Source: Bacteroidaceae bacterium
GTDB taxonomy: Bacteria; Bacteroidota; Bacteroidia; Bacteroidales; Bacteroidaceae
Reading direction: 5' to 3'
Assembly: GCA_017483605.1 (NCBI GenBank)
Contig: JAFUWG010000048.1
Coordinates: 62,001-126,000 of the forward strand
DNA length: 64,000 bases
Positions 55,881 through 64,000 of this stretch are shown one piece after another (the first letter of the stretch is position 1; each line of letters opens with the position of its first letter). The notes beneath the pieces were generated by a model. The model did no database searches, was not told the DNA's origin, and was given only the letters and a program-made list of their open reading frames with translations. The translations under genes and the position numbers were made by a program.

Positions 55881-56000
55881 GGGTCTTAAAACTAAACTTA
55901 GATTTTATAAAATTCAAGTTAGATTTATATAAATTTAAGTTCAATTTTATAAAATTTAAGTTGGATTTTATAAAATCTAAGTTTAGTTTTAAGAACGCCC
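55881..56000 (-). repeat. 21-bp-periodic palindromic intergenic repeat, copy 4
   Basis: Read on the minus strand it matches copies 2 and 3 almost base for base: GTTCTTAAAACTAAACTTAG end, four 21-bp units with the TTTATATAAA core third, and CTAAGTTTAGTTTTAAGAC end. Its flanks add GGG/CCC complementarity. Unlike the other three it lies between divergent promoters and not behind a terminator. The frames crossing it on both strands are not considered genes. Confidence 0.92.
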
Positions 56001-56074
56001 GCAGAAAAGGGGCTTTGGAGGGGCGGAATATATTAAATTTTGTAATTTAGCGTGGTGGTTTGGAGAAAAAAGCG

Positions 56075-56082
56075 TATCTTTG
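56075..56082 (+). promoter_or_regulatory. Bacteroidetes promoter (TATCTTTG) for the DUF1573-meaB-porQ operon
   Basis: TATCTTTG is followed by CCAAAG and lies 41 bp before the preferred ATG at 56124. It is the only good promoter before pfkA on this strand. Confidence 0.75.
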
Positions 56083-56123
56083 CCAAAGATTTATAATAAT
56101 ATTTAATGTGTAAAGATAATAAT

Positions 56124-57188
56124 ATGATGAGGAAATACGTTATAATGGTAGTGATGGGCATGGCTTCGGCGGTTGCGTCGGCTCAGAAAATCTCGTTTGA
56201 AAGGACAACGGTGAATGCGGGTTCGACCTTGTGGAAGAAGCCAGTGACGGCAGTGTTCAAGTTTACGAACAAGGACAGGGAACCGCTGATTGTGCGGGAG
56301 GTTGATGCGGGGTGCGGCTGTCTGATGCCGAAATGGTCATCGGCTCCGCTGATGAAGGGCGACGACGGCGAAATCAGCGTGACGTATGACGCAAAACTGC
56401 TGGGACACTTCGACCGGTACATCGATGTCTATACGAACGCGGGCGAGAAGCCGGTACGCATCCGCATGAAGGCGCTGGTGACGGAGGTGGAGAAGAAGAC
56501 GGTGGAGGAACTGTATCCTTACAGCGTGGATGACATCCTGATGAGTGCGAACAACGTGGAGTTCCCAGACGTGAACGCGGGCGACTCAGCCTCGGTGGAG
56601 ATTGAGATTCTGAACAACAGTAGCGAGGTGTACACGCCATCGCTGATGCATCTGCCGCCTTACATCACGGCGACGTATCAGCCGGAGATGATTGCCCGTG
56701 GCAGGCGTGGAAAGATTCAACTGACGCTGCACAGCGACAAGTTGCCCGACCTGGGTCTGAACCAGACGAGCATCTATCTGGCTCGCTACGCCGGCGACAA
56801 GGTGGGCACGAACAACGAGATTGCGGTGTCGGCGGTGCTGCTGCCCGACCTGCACTATGCGGAGACGTTCACCAGGAAGCCGAACTTCCAGATTTCGACC
56901 ACAGAACTGAACATTGGCAAGTTGGGAAAGAAGACGAAACTGACGGGTCAGGTGAAGTTGAGCAACAAGGGCACGGGTGTGCTGAAACTGAGCAAGATTC
57001 AGGCGTTCAACCAGGCGATTACGGTGGCTCTGGCGAAAACGGAGTTGCAGCCTGGCGAGGAAGTGGCGATGAAGGTGACGGTGGACGCAAGATTCCTGGG
57101 CATGTCGAAGACGGAACCGAGGGTGCTGATTATCACGAACGACCCGAAGAGGCCTAAGGAGGTGGTGAACGTGCATTTTGAGAAGTAA
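56124..57188 (+). CDS. DUF1573-domain exported protein
   Basis: This protein has 354 residues from the ATG at 56124 (MMRKYVIMVVMGMASAVASAQ, a normal signal peptide); an ATG six codons upstream is also possible. The first half has the DUF1573 pattern: VTAVFKFTNKDREPLIVREVDAGCGCLMPKW (CxC motif, shown in part), GDDGEISVTYDAKLLGHFDRYIDVYTN. A second Ig-like domain (about 150-240) and a third (about 255-354, KLTGQVKLSNKGTGVLKLSKI, VLIITNDPKRPKEVV) follow. Such ASPM/SPD-2/Hydin-like folds are common in Bacteroidetes; role unknown. meaB follows after 42 bp. Confidence 0.85.
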   Translation: MMRKYVIMVVMGMASAVASAQKISFERTTVNAGSTLWKKPVTAVFKFTNKDREPLIVREVDAGCGCLMPKWSSAPLMKGDDGEISVTYDAKLLGHFDRYIDVYTNAGEKPVRIRMKALVTEVEKKTVEELYPYSVDDILMSANNVEFPDVNAGDSASVEIEILNNSSEVYTPSLMHLPPYITATYQPEMIARGRRGKIQLTLHSDKLPDLGLNQTSIYLARYAGDKVGTNNEIAVSAVLLPDLHYAETFTRKPNFQISTTELNIGKLGKKTKLTGQVKLSNKGTGVLKLSKIQAFNQAITVALAKTELQPGEEVAMKVTVDARFLGMSKTEPRVLIITNDPKRPKEVVNVHFEK

Positions 57189-57230
57189 AGGGCTGCAACA
57201 TCGTTGCAGCACGGAAAACAAAGATAAACT

Positions 57231-58331
57231 ATGGAACATCCGGAGAATAGTGCTGAATATGCTGGTTTGCAGGTGAATGCGGGGGTGGCACAGCCATCCA
57301 TCGTGAACCCCTACCTGAGCCAGATGAGGAAGAAGCGGCAGAAGTTGTTCACTCCCGGCGAGTATGTGGAGGGCATCCTGAAGGGCAATGTGAGTATGCT
57401 GAGCCAAGCGGTGACGCTGATTGAGAGCGTGCTGCCTGAACATCAGGTGATTGCACAGGAGGTGATTGAGAAGTGCCTGCCCTACTCTGGCAACTCGGTG
57501 AGAATCGGCATCAGCGGTGTGCCTGGTGCTGGCAAATCGACCAGCATCGATGCCTTTGGTGTGCATCTGCTGGAGAACTATGGCGGCAAACTGGCGGTGC
57601 TCGCCATCGACCCCTCGTCGGAGAAGACCAAGGGCAGCATTCTGGGCGACAAGACGAGAATGGAGAAACTGGCTGTGCATCCGAAGTCGTTCATCCGCCC
57701 CAGCCCCACGGCTGGTAGCCTGGGCGGCGTGGCACGGAAGACGAGGGAGACCATCATCCTGTGTGAAGCGGCTGGCTATGACAACATCTTCGTGGAGACG
57801 GTGGGTGTGGGTCAGAGCGAGACGGCGTGCCACTCGATGGTGGATTACTTCCTGCTGATTCAGTTGGCAGGCACGGGCGACGAACTGCAGGGCATCAAGC
57901 GTGGCATCATGGAGATTGCCGACGGCATCGTCATCAACAAGGCGGATGGCAACAATGTGGACAAGGCTCAACTGGCGGCGACACACTTCCGGAACGCCTT
58001 GCACCTGTTCCCCCTGCCCGACAGCGGCATCGTGCCCGAGGTGATGTGCTATTCGGGCTTCTACGAACTGAACATCGACGAGGTGCTGAAGATGGTGTTC
58101 CGATACATCGACAAGGTGAAGGAGACGGGCTACTTCCAGTACAGGCGGAACGAGCAGTCGAAATACTGGATGTATGAGAGCATCAACGAGCACCTGAAGA
58201 GCAGTTTCTACCAAAACAAGGTGGTGAAGGGCATGATTGAGCAGATGGAGAACGATGTGCTGGGCGGACAAGTGACTTCGTTTGTGGCAGCCAAAAAGTT
58301 ATTGGACGCTTATTATGAGACACTTAAATAG
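57231..58331 (+). CDS. meaB: Methylmalonyl-CoA mutase-associated GTPase MeaB
   Basis: This 366-residue G3E-family GTPase loads and protects the B12-dependent methylmalonyl-CoA mutase. It has P-loop GISGVPGAGKSTSIDAFG, switch-region AIDPSSEKTKGSILGDKTRM, SPTAGSLGGVARKTRETI, FVETVGVGQSE, base-specificity motif VINKADGNN and a C-terminal dimerisation arm. No mutase gene lies in the window. It overlaps porQ by 17 bp. Confidence 0.95.
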   Translation: MEHPENSAEYAGLQVNAGVAQPSIVNPYLSQMRKKRQKLFTPGEYVEGILKGNVSMLSQAVTLIESVLPEHQVIAQEVIEKCLPYSGNSVRIGISGVPGAGKSTSIDAFGVHLLENYGGKLAVLAIDPSSEKTKGSILGDKTRMEKLAVHPKSFIRPSPTAGSLGGVARKTRETIILCEAAGYDNIFVETVGVGQSETACHSMVDYFLLIQLAGTGDELQGIKRGIMEIADGIVINKADGNNVDKAQLAATHFRNALHLFPLPDSGIVPEVMCYSGFYELNIDEVLKMVFRYIDKVKETGYFQYRRNEQSKYWMYESINEHLKSSFYQNKVVKGMIEQMENDVLGGQVTSFVAAKKLLDAYYETLK

Positions 58332-59265
58332 GACATTTTTCTTGTTGGCATTCCTGCTTGTGGCGGCTACAATGAAGGCACAAGACGGCAAGGTGGGGTA
58401 TCAGTTTCTGAACATCCCTGTGAGTGCCCATTCGGCTGCCTTGGGCGGTGCGAATGTGAGCATTGTGGAGGACGATGCCAGCATCATGTGGACAAACGCG
58501 GCGATGCTGACCAATGTGTCGGACAAGAGCATCCTGCTGGGATATAACTCCTACATCAACTCGAGCAACCTGATGTCGGCGGGCTTCGTGAAGGCGATTG
58601 GCGAACGGGGCACGTTGGGCGTGGGTGCTCAGGTGCTGACGTATGGCACGATGGACGAGACGGACGAGACGGGCAACGTGGTGGGCAGTTTCAAGGCGAA
58701 CGACCTGAACTTTCAGGCGTCGTACTCCTACCTGCTGAGCGACCGTTGGAGCGGTGCCATCACGGCGAAGGTGCTACTGAGCAACTATGCGGAGTTTTCG
58801 AGCACGGCACTGGGTGCGGACTTGGCACTGAACTACTTCGACCAAGAGCATGGCTTCTCGTTCTCGGCGGTGGGCAGGAACTTGGGTGGCCAAATCACGT
58901 CGCTCTACGACGACGGTGACCGCGAGTCGCTGCCGTTCAATCTGGCGTTCGGCTTGAGCAAGGACTTTGCCAACGCCCCGCTGCGAATCTCGCTGACGGC
59001 TGACGACGTGACGCACTGGGACGATGTGAAGTTCATCCAGCACTTTGTGTTGGGTGTGGACATCCTGCCGTCGAAGAACACGTGGGTGGGCTTGGGCTAC
59101 AACTTCCGCCGTGCCCACGAGATGAAGGTGGCAGACAGCAGCCATTGGGCAGGGTTCAGCATCGGCGCAGGACTGAATGTAAAGAAATTCAAGGTGGGTG
59201 TGGCTTACGGCAAGTACCATGTGGCTGCATCTTCGGTAATCATCAATGCAGGTTTTTCATTATGA
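58315..59265 (+). CDS. porQ: Type IX secretion system protein PorQ
   Basis: The protein has 316 residues from the ATG at 58315, which opens a signal peptide ([23 protein letters not shown]). The mature protein is an outer-membrane beta-barrel of the PorV/FadL-like class: [38 protein letters not shown] (in part), [28 protein letters not shown], and C-terminal [21 protein letters not shown] ending in aromatic Phe. This matches PorQ, part of the attachment complex that delivers cargo proteins to PorU/PorZ. The porQ-cmk-ispH order, to my knowledge, is conserved in Bacteroidales and supports the call. It overlaps meaB and cmk. Confidence 0.88.
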   Translation: MRHLNRTFFLLAFLLVAATMKAQDGKVGYQFLNIPVSAHSAALGGANVSIVEDDASIMWTNAAMLTNVSDKSILLGYNSYINSSNLMSAGFVKAIGERGTLGVGAQVLTYGTMDETDETGNVVGSFKANDLNFQASYSYLLSDRWSGAITAKVLLSNYAEFSSTALGADLALNYFDQEHGFSFSAVGRNLGGQITSLYDDGDRESLPFNLAFGLSKDFANAPLRISLTADDVTHWDDVKFIQHFVLGVDILPSKNTWVGLGYNFRRAHEMKVADSSHWAGFSIGAGLNVKKFKVGVAYGKYHVAASSVIINAGFSL

Positions 59266-59972
59266 AGAAAATTATCATTGCGATAGATGGCCATTCGAGT
59301 TGCGGAAAGAGCACGATGGCGAAACAATTGGCAAAGGAGATTGGCTATGTGTATGTGGACACGGGTGCGATGTATCGTGCCGTGACGCTGTTTTCCATGA
59401 GGAACGGAATGTTCCCCGACGAGGGCATCAAGGAGGAGGAACTGAAGGAGGCGATTGATGCAGGAAAGATTCAGATTGGCTTCAAGTTCAATCCTGAGAC
59501 GGGGCGCCCTGACACCTACCTGAACGGGGAGAAGGTGGAGGACGAAATCCGCCAGATGGCGGTGAGCAACCGCGTCAGCCCGATTGCGGCATTGCCCTTC
59601 GTGAGGGCATTGCTGACGGAACAGCAGCAAGCGATGGGCAAGGAGAAAGGCATCGTGATGGACGGCAGAGACATCGGCACGGCTGTGTTCCCACAGGCGG
59701 AACTGAAGGTGTTTGTGACGGCTTCGGCTCGTGTGAGGGCTCAACGTCGCTATGACGAACTGATGGGCAAGGCTCAGACGCAGGAGGAGAAGGACGCTCT
59801 GAATTATGAGGAGATTCTGAAAAATGTGGAGGAGAGAGATTACATCGACTCGCACAGAGAGGTGGCTCCGCTGAGACAGGCGGAGGATGCCATTGTGCTG
59901 GACAATTCGGAACTGACGAGAGAGGAGCAGAGTGCGTGGCTGCTGGAGAGGTTTAAGGAGAGAGTTCAATAA
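59262..59972 (+). CDS. cmk: (d)CMP kinase
   Basis: The protein has 236 residues from the ATG at 59262, overlapping the porQ stop (ATGA). It has P-loop [33 protein letters not shown], the CMP-specific insert, [35 protein letters not shown] and [19 protein letters not shown]. It phosphorylates CMP and dCMP. The length is close to that of E. coli Cmk (227). Confidence 0.96.
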   Translation: MKKIIIAIDGHSSCGKSTMAKQLAKEIGYVYVDTGAMYRAVTLFSMRNGMFPDEGIKEEELKEAIDAGKIQIGFKFNPETGRPDTYLNGEKVEDEIRQMAVSNRVSPIAALPFVRALLTEQQQAMGKEKGIVMDGRDIGTAVFPQAELKVFVTASARVRAQRRYDELMGKAQTQEEKDALNYEEILKNVEERDYIDSHREVAPLRQAEDAIVLDNSELTREEQSAWLLERFKERVQ

Positions 59973-60010
59973 AAAAAACAGCGACAATGCCGCTGCACGC
60001 AAGACAAGAT

Positions 60011-60862
60011 ATGCTGATAGAGATTGACGAGGGTTCGGGATTCTGCTTTGGGGTGACGACTGCCATCCGAAAGGCGGAGGAGGAACTGGCGAAGAGCGAG
60101 TCCCTCTATTGTCTGGGCGACATTGTACACAATGGGCGTGAGGTGGAGAGGCTGAAGAAGATGGGGCTGATGACGGTGGGACATGCTGACCTCAACACGC
60201 TGAGGAACACAAAGATGCTGCTCAGGGCTCATGGGGAGCCTCCCCTCACCTATCAGAAGGCGAAAGAACAGAATATCAGCCTGATAGACGCCACGTGTCC
60301 TGTGGTGCTGAACCTGCAGAAACGCATCCGAAAGGCTTACGAAGAAGGCGGACAAATCGTCATCTACGGAAAGAATGGCCACGCCGAAGTGGTGGGGCTG
60401 GTGGGTCAGACGGACGGCACGGCTATCGTGATTGAGAATCTGGAGGATGCGAAGAGGCTGGATTTCAGCCATGACATCCAACTGTTTTCTCAGACGACAA
60501 AATCGCTGGAGGGATTCAGGGAGATTGTGGGCTACATCGAACAGAACATGAAGGACGGGGCACAGTTCCACTACTTCGACACCATCTGCCGACGGGTGGC
60601 AAACCGCATCCCGAACATCCGCAACTTTGCCGAGAAGCATGATGTGATTCTGTTTGTGTGTGGCAAGAAAAGTTCAAACGGGAAGGTGCTGTACAACGAG
60701 TGCCTGTCGGTGAACCCGCACACGTATATGATTGACGACCCCTCAGAAATTGATTTCCAGTGGTTTGAGGAGGTGAAGAGCGTGGGCATCTGTGGTGCAA
60801 CAAGCACGCCAAAGTGGCTGATGGAAGAATGCAAAAAGAGGATTGAGAATGAAAACGCTTGA
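60011..60862 (+). CDS. ispH: 4-hydroxy-3-methylbut-2-enyl diphosphate reductase (IspH/LytB)
   Basis: The protein has 283 residues from the ATG at 60011 (MLIEIDEGSGFCFGV, the usual IspH N-terminus); a start eight codons earlier at 59987 is possible. The iron-sulfur enzyme makes IPP and DMAPP in the last step of the MEP pathway. Cluster Cys are in GFCFGV, DATCPVV and GICGATSTP. Active-site segments are DIVHNGREVERL, AHGEPP, the QTTKSLEGF Thr and SSNGKVLYNECL. It overlaps the fdtA-like gene by 14 bp. Confidence 0.95.
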   Translation: MLIEIDEGSGFCFGVTTAIRKAEEELAKSESLYCLGDIVHNGREVERLKKMGLMTVGHADLNTLRNTKMLLRAHGEPPLTYQKAKEQNISLIDATCPVVLNLQKRIRKAYEEGGQIVIYGKNGHAEVVGLVGQTDGTAIVIENLEDAKRLDFSHDIQLFSQTTKSLEGFREIVGYIEQNMKDGAQFHYFDTICRRVANRIPNIRNFAEKHDVILFVCGKKSSNGKVLYNECLSVNPHTYMIDDPSEIDFQWFEEVKSVGICGATSTPKWLMEECKKRIENENA

Positions 60863-61259
60863 TTATGAATTGATTGAATTGCCCAAGATAACAGATCCCC
60901 GTGGGAATCTGACGGTGGCTGAGCAGATGAAGAATGTGCCATTCGACATCAAGAGGGTGTATTGGACCTACGACGTGCCTGGTGGCGAGAGCCGTGGGGG
61001 ACATGCCCACAAGAACCTCTATCAGTTGGTGGTGGCGATGAGTGGCAGTTTCACAGTGACGCTGGACAACGGGGAGGAAAGAGAGACGGTGCTGCTGAAT
61101 CATCCGTGGCAGGGATTGCTCATCAAGCCGAACACCTGGAGGACTTTGGACGACTTTTCAAGTGGTGCGGTGTGTATGGTGTTGGCAAGCGAACTCTTTG
61201 ATTTAGACGACTATATCTATGAGTATGAAGATTTCCTGAAGTATGTTCGACATCGTTAG
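60849..61259 (+). CDS. FdtA/QdtA-like dTDP-sugar 3,4-ketoisomerase (cupin)
   Basis: The protein has 136 residues from the ATG at 60849. It is a cupin of the WxcM/FdtA family: DPRGNLTVAEQMKNVPFDIKRVYWTYDVPGGESRGGHAHKN (in part), with the paired His of GGHAHKNLYQ, SGSFTVTLDNG and IKPNTWRTLDDFSSGAVCMVLASELFDLDDYIYEYEDF (in part). Family members convert dTDP-4-oxo-6-deoxyglucose to the 3-oxo sugar that an FdtB/QdtB-type aminotransferase, encoded 0.9 kb downstream, aminates. Which epimer (Fuc3N or Qui3N) forms cannot be read from the sequence. Confidence 0.88.
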   Translation: MKTLDYELIELPKITDPRGNLTVAEQMKNVPFDIKRVYWTYDVPGGESRGGHAHKNLYQLVVAMSGSFTVTLDNGEERETVLLNHPWQGLLIKPNTWRTLDDFSSGAVCMVLASELFDLDDYIYEYEDFLKYVRHR

Positions 61260-62175
61260 ATACACAACAGACAGACAGGCGGAATGGGATGCCTTTGTGG
61301 AGAAGAGCAAGAACGGCACTTTCCTGATGAAGCGAGGGTACATGGATTATCACGCAGATAGATTCGTGGACTGCTCGCTGATGTTTTATCTGAAGGGGAA
61401 GTTGTATGCTGTGATGCCTGCCAACGTCTGTCAAGAGGTGTTCTACTCGCATCAAGGGCTGACATACGGAGGGCTCATCATGAACGAAAGGTGTACGGCA
61501 GCCAAGGTGCTGAAGGTGTTTGAGGAGATGAACGAATGGCTGAAAAGCAAGGAGGTGAAGAAGGTGGTATATAAGCCTATCCCGCACGTTTACAGCACGT
61601 TGCCATCAGAAGAGGACTTGTATGCATTGTTTCGATGCGGAGCACGGCTGGTGGCAAGGGGACTTTCGTCGAGCATCGACCTGACGGACTTGCCAAAGTG
61701 GAAGCAAAACCGCAGGACTGCGTTGAACAAGGCAATGACGGAGGGAGTGACGGTAAAGCGGTCGAACGACTTGAAAGGATTCTGGGAGATTCTGACGAAG
61801 AACCTGATGCAGGTGCACGGAGTGGTGCCAGTACATCGTGTGGAAGAAATGCAACTGCTTCAGAGCCGATTTCCGAAGAATATTGTGCTATTGGTAGCCA
61901 AAAGCCGTGAAGGGAAACTGCTGGCAGGCATCTTGCTGTACCTGACGAAACAGGTGGTGCATTCGCAATACATCTCAGCGACAGAAGAGGGCAAGACGGT
62001 GGGTGCGGTGGATGCCATCATGTATGAGGTGCTGAAAATGAATGCCCAATATTTTGACTTTGGCATCTCGACAGAAAACGGAGGGCAATACCTGAATGAA
62101 AAACTGATTTTCCAGAAGGAAGGATTTGGAGGCAGAGGCATCTGCTACGACACGTATGAATATACCATATCTTGA
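61243..62175 (+). CDS. FemAB/GNAT-like acyltransferase in the amino-sugar cluster
   Basis: This 310-residue protein has GNAT-fold features of the FemAB-like group: NGTFLMKRGYMDYHADRF, VVYKPIPHVYSTLPSEEDLYALFRCGARL (in part), LPKWKQNRRTALNKAMTEGV (K/R-rich helix), LLVAKSREGKLLAGILLYLTKQVVHSQYISATEEG (in part), YFDFGISTENGGQYLNEKLIFQKEGFGG (in part). It overlaps the fdtA-like gene by 17 bp and the fdtB-like gene by 20 bp. By position it is the candidate N-acyltransferase for the 3-amino sugar. That job is usually done by a left-handed beta-helix enzyme (FdtC), so the role is inferred. Confidence 0.75.
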   Translation: MFDIVRYTTDRQAEWDAFVEKSKNGTFLMKRGYMDYHADRFVDCSLMFYLKGKLYAVMPANVCQEVFYSHQGLTYGGLIMNERCTAAKVLKVFEEMNEWLKSKEVKKVVYKPIPHVYSTLPSEEDLYALFRCGARLVARGLSSSIDLTDLPKWKQNRRTALNKAMTEGVTVKRSNDLKGFWEILTKNLMQVHGVVPVHRVEEMQLLQSRFPKNIVLLVAKSREGKLLAGILLYLTKQVVHSQYISATEEGKTVGAVDAIMYEVLKMNAQYFDFGISTENGGQYLNEKLIFQKEGFGGRGICYDTYEYTIS

Positions 62176-63265
62176 CTTGAAGGCGGTGACGGCCCAGCAT
62201 GAGGAGGAAATCCAAAGGGCTGTGGCGGAAGTGGTGGGTAGCGGATGGTACCTACAAGGGGAGGCTGTGAAACGGTTTGAGCAGCACTTTGCGGAGTATA
62301 TCGGTACACCATACAGCATCGGCGTGGCAAATGGGCTGGACGCTTTGACGCTGACGCTGAAAATCTACAAGACATTAGGAAGAATCAAGGAAGGTGCGGA
62401 AGTGATAGTGCCAGCCAACACGTTCATTGCAACGGTGTTAGCCATCACAGAGAATGGAATGAAGCCGGTATTTGTGGATGTGGACGAAGAGACGCTGGAG
62501 ATGCCAGCGGAGGCGGTGGAGAAGGCGATGAATCGGCAAACTGGTGCCTTGATGATGGTGCATCTGTATGGGCGTTGCACCTACAATGAGCAAGTGGCTA
62601 CGCTTTGTCAAGAGCATGGCATCTTGCTCATCGAGGACAATGCACAGGCACATGGATGCAAGTATCAGGAACGAAAGACGGGGTCGCTGGGAAATGTGGG
62701 GTGCCATAGTTTCTACCCTGGGAAAAACCTTGGGGCATTGGGAGATGGAGGTGCCGTGACGACGGATGACGAAGAACTGGCAGAGACACTTCGTGCGATG
62801 GCGAATTATGGCTTTGAGAAGAAATATGTGGCTCGGTATCAAGGAAGAAACAGCCGTCTGGACGAGGTACAAGCAGCCGTGTTGGACGTGAAACTGCAAT
62901 ATCTGGATGAGGACAACCGGAAAAGGCAAGACCTCGCGCGTACATATTATAACTATATTGACAATCCGCTGGTTCGGTTGCCACAAAAGATGGATGAAAA
63001 GAACAACGTCTATCACATTTTCCCTGTCTTCACGGAACATCGGGACGAACTACAGACCTATCTACAAAAGCAAGGGATACAGACGCTCATCCACTACCCT
63101 ATCCCACCTCATCAGCAACAATGCTATGCGACGTATAACCACTTGCAGTTGCCAGTCACGGAGAAACTTGCTCGGCAGGAATTGAGCCTGCCATTGAATC
63201 AAGTCATGACGGAGGCAGAGGCAAGATATGTAGTATCGACAATAAATTCTTTCAAAAAGTTTTGA
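62156..63265 (+). CDS. DegT/DnrJ/EryC1/StrS-family aminotransferase, FdtB/QdtB-like
   Basis: The protein has 369 residues from the ATG at 62156 ([19 protein letters not shown], the usual FdtB-type opening). It has [56 protein letters not shown] and the PLP-lysine segment [20 protein letters not shown]. The C-terminal [16 protein letters not shown] is also present. It is expected to transfer an amino group to the 3-oxo-deoxy sugar nucleotide made by the FdtA-like enzyme. It is the last gene of the overlapping operon; no hairpin terminator is evident after it. Confidence 0.92.
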   Translation: MNIPYLDLKAVTAQHEEEIQRAVAEVVGSGWYLQGEAVKRFEQHFAEYIGTPYSIGVANGLDALTLTLKIYKTLGRIKEGAEVIVPANTFIATVLAITENGMKPVFVDVDEETLEMPAEAVEKAMNRQTGALMMVHLYGRCTYNEQVATLCQEHGILLIEDNAQAHGCKYQERKTGSLGNVGCHSFYPGKNLGALGDGGAVTTDDEELAETLRAMANYGFEKKYVARYQGRNSRLDEVQAAVLDVKLQYLDEDNRKRQDLARTYYNYIDNPLVRLPQKMDEKNNVYHIFPVFTEHRDELQTYLQKQGIQTLIHYPIPPHQQQCYATYNHLQLPVTEKLARQELSLPLNQVMTEAEARYVVSTINSFKKF

Positions 63266-63283
63266 GAAATTGCAGAAAATGTA

Positions 63284-63291
63284 TAATTTTG
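63284..63291 (+). promoter_or_regulatory. Bacteroidetes promoter (TAATTTTG) for pfkA
   Basis: TAATTTTG followed by CAACC matches TAnnTTTG, 36 bp before the pfkA ATG. Confidence 0.7.
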
Positions 63292-63327
63292 CAACCAGAA
63301 AGAGACAAACGTATAAAACGAAATACT

Positions 63328-64000
63328 ATGGCTGAAATCAAATGTATCGGCATCATCACTTCAGGAAATGACGCACCAGGCATGAATTGTGCCATACGTG
63401 CCGTCACCCGTTCTGCTATCTACAACGGGCTGAGAGTCAAGGCTGTCTATCGTGGCTACAAAGGCTTGATAGACGGCGAAATTGTGGAGTTTCAGACCCA
63501 AAACGTGAGCAATATCCTGCAATATGGAGGCACCATCCTCAAGTCCTCACCTTCAAAGGACTTCAAGAGTGCCGAAGGTCGGAAGAAAGCCTACGAGAAC
63601 CTCGTCAAAGAGGAGATTGATGCACTTGTGGTGATTGGCGGCGACGGCACCATTCAAGGTGCACGCATCTTTGCACAAGAATTTGATTTTCCGTGCATTG
63701 CAATCCCTGCAACCATCGACAACAACCTCTGTGGCACCGATACAACCATCGGCTATGACACGGCTCTCAACACCATTATGCAGACGGTCGATAAAATCCG
63801 CGACACAGCCACCAGTCACGAGCGACTTTTCTTCGTCGAGGTGATGGGTGATGGAGCAGGGTTCCTTGCCCTCAATGGTGGCATCGCCGCAGGAGTGGAA
63901 GAAGCCATCGTGCCAACCATCGAGATTGAAGACGAACAACTCAACCACTTCATCCAGAAAGGTTTCCGAAAGACCAAAGGCAGTTCTATCGTGCTCGTGG
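63328..64000 (+). CDS. pfkA: 6-phosphofructokinase, 5' part
   Basis: The ATG at 63328 opens a frame that runs off the window after 224 codons. It has the PFK nucleotide loop [31 protein letters not shown], the ATP-type [12 protein letters not shown], catalytic [54 protein letters not shown] (in part). It phosphorylates fructose-6-phosphate in glycolysis. Gly after GGD (not Asp) argues for ATP and not pyrophosphate as donor. Two substitutions at normally fixed sites (TSGGD to TSGND; TIDND to TIDNN) are odd. Confidence 0.9.
   Translation, partial: MAEIKCIGIITSGNDAPGMNCAIRAVTRSAIYNGLRVKAVYRGYKGLIDGEIVEFQTQNVSNILQYGGTILKSSPSKDFKSAEGRKKAYENLVKEEIDALVVIGGDGTIQGARIFAQEFDFPCIAIPATIDNNLCGTDTTIGYDTALNTIMQTVDKIRDTATSHERLFFVEVMGDGAGFLALNGGIAAGVEEAIVPTIEIEDEQLNHFIQKGFRKTKGSSIVLV

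Noticed and set aside
56586-58271. 561-codon minus-strand open frame rich in His, Leu and Arg
   Set aside because: Antisense to the DUF1573 gene and meaB, both with strong family motifs.

Overview
The window is a dense, roughly half-GC chromosomal segment of a Bacteroidales bacterium. The best guess is a Prevotella-like (Prevotellaceae) genome. The evidence is tandem SusC/SusD pairs, Bacteroidetes-type promoters (TAnnTTTG at -7, twelve candidates listed), almost no strong Shine-Dalgarno sequences, type IX secretion (T9SS) genes (porE, porQ) with T9SS-like C-termini on large secreted proteins, an exbB-hypothetical-exbD-exbD cluster, and the porQ-cmk-ispH gene order. Species cannot be named from sequence alone.

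Layout. 1-15.8 kb: an outer-membrane uptake locus read rightwards (FAS1 fragment, SusC, SusD, FAS1, FAS1, SusC, SusD), closed by a clear terminator. 15.8-16.4 kb: non-coding, with repeat copy 1 and a long purine tract. 16.4-24.4 kb: deoD, a multidomain secreted zincin-like protein with a GH28 pectinase-type enzyme, an AspT-type transporter and a DsbD/CcdA-like membrane protein. 24.5-27.9 kb: an unknown protein with 11-residue repeats, then a large MscS-type channel. 28-34 kb: tonB, a prenyl synthase, tatD, tRNA-Ser(GGA) and the exbB/exbD motor genes. 33.9-37.2 kb: thyA-folA-rsmF-like and a small hypothetical. 37.3-43.4 kb (minus strand): porE, then an mlaE-mlaF-topB operon. 43.6-49.8 kb: lptB, rsfS, ftsH, cdsA and a DUF349 protein. 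49.9-55.5 kb (minus strand): a very large secreted protein, a 56-residue peptide gene and a nucleotidyltransferase-like gene. 56.1-63.3 kb: a tightly overlapping operon (DUF1573 protein, meaB, porQ, cmk, ispH, fdtA-like, FemAB/GNAT-like, fdtB-like). 63.3 kb to end: start of pfkA.

How the genes fit together. TonB/ExbB/ExbD supply the energy that SusC-type transporters need. PorE and PorQ belong to the machine that would export and anchor the large C-terminal-signal proteins at 17.1 and 51.3 kb. FdtA/FdtB-like enzymes make an amino-deoxy sugar of the kind used in surface polysaccharide.

The most unusual structure is a family of four nearly identical ~115-120 bp intergenic elements (15.9, 28.95, 39.5 and 55.9 kb). 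Each is built from 21-bp units with a palindromic A+T core, closed by inverted ends, and open on both strands. Three of the four lie just past an intrinsic terminator, in the same orientation relative to the upstream gene. Other points of interest are the peptide/terminator/nucleotidyltransferase arrangement at 51 kb, a 19-bp duplication of the tRNA-Ser 3' end, and the hendecad-repeat protein at 24.5 kb.
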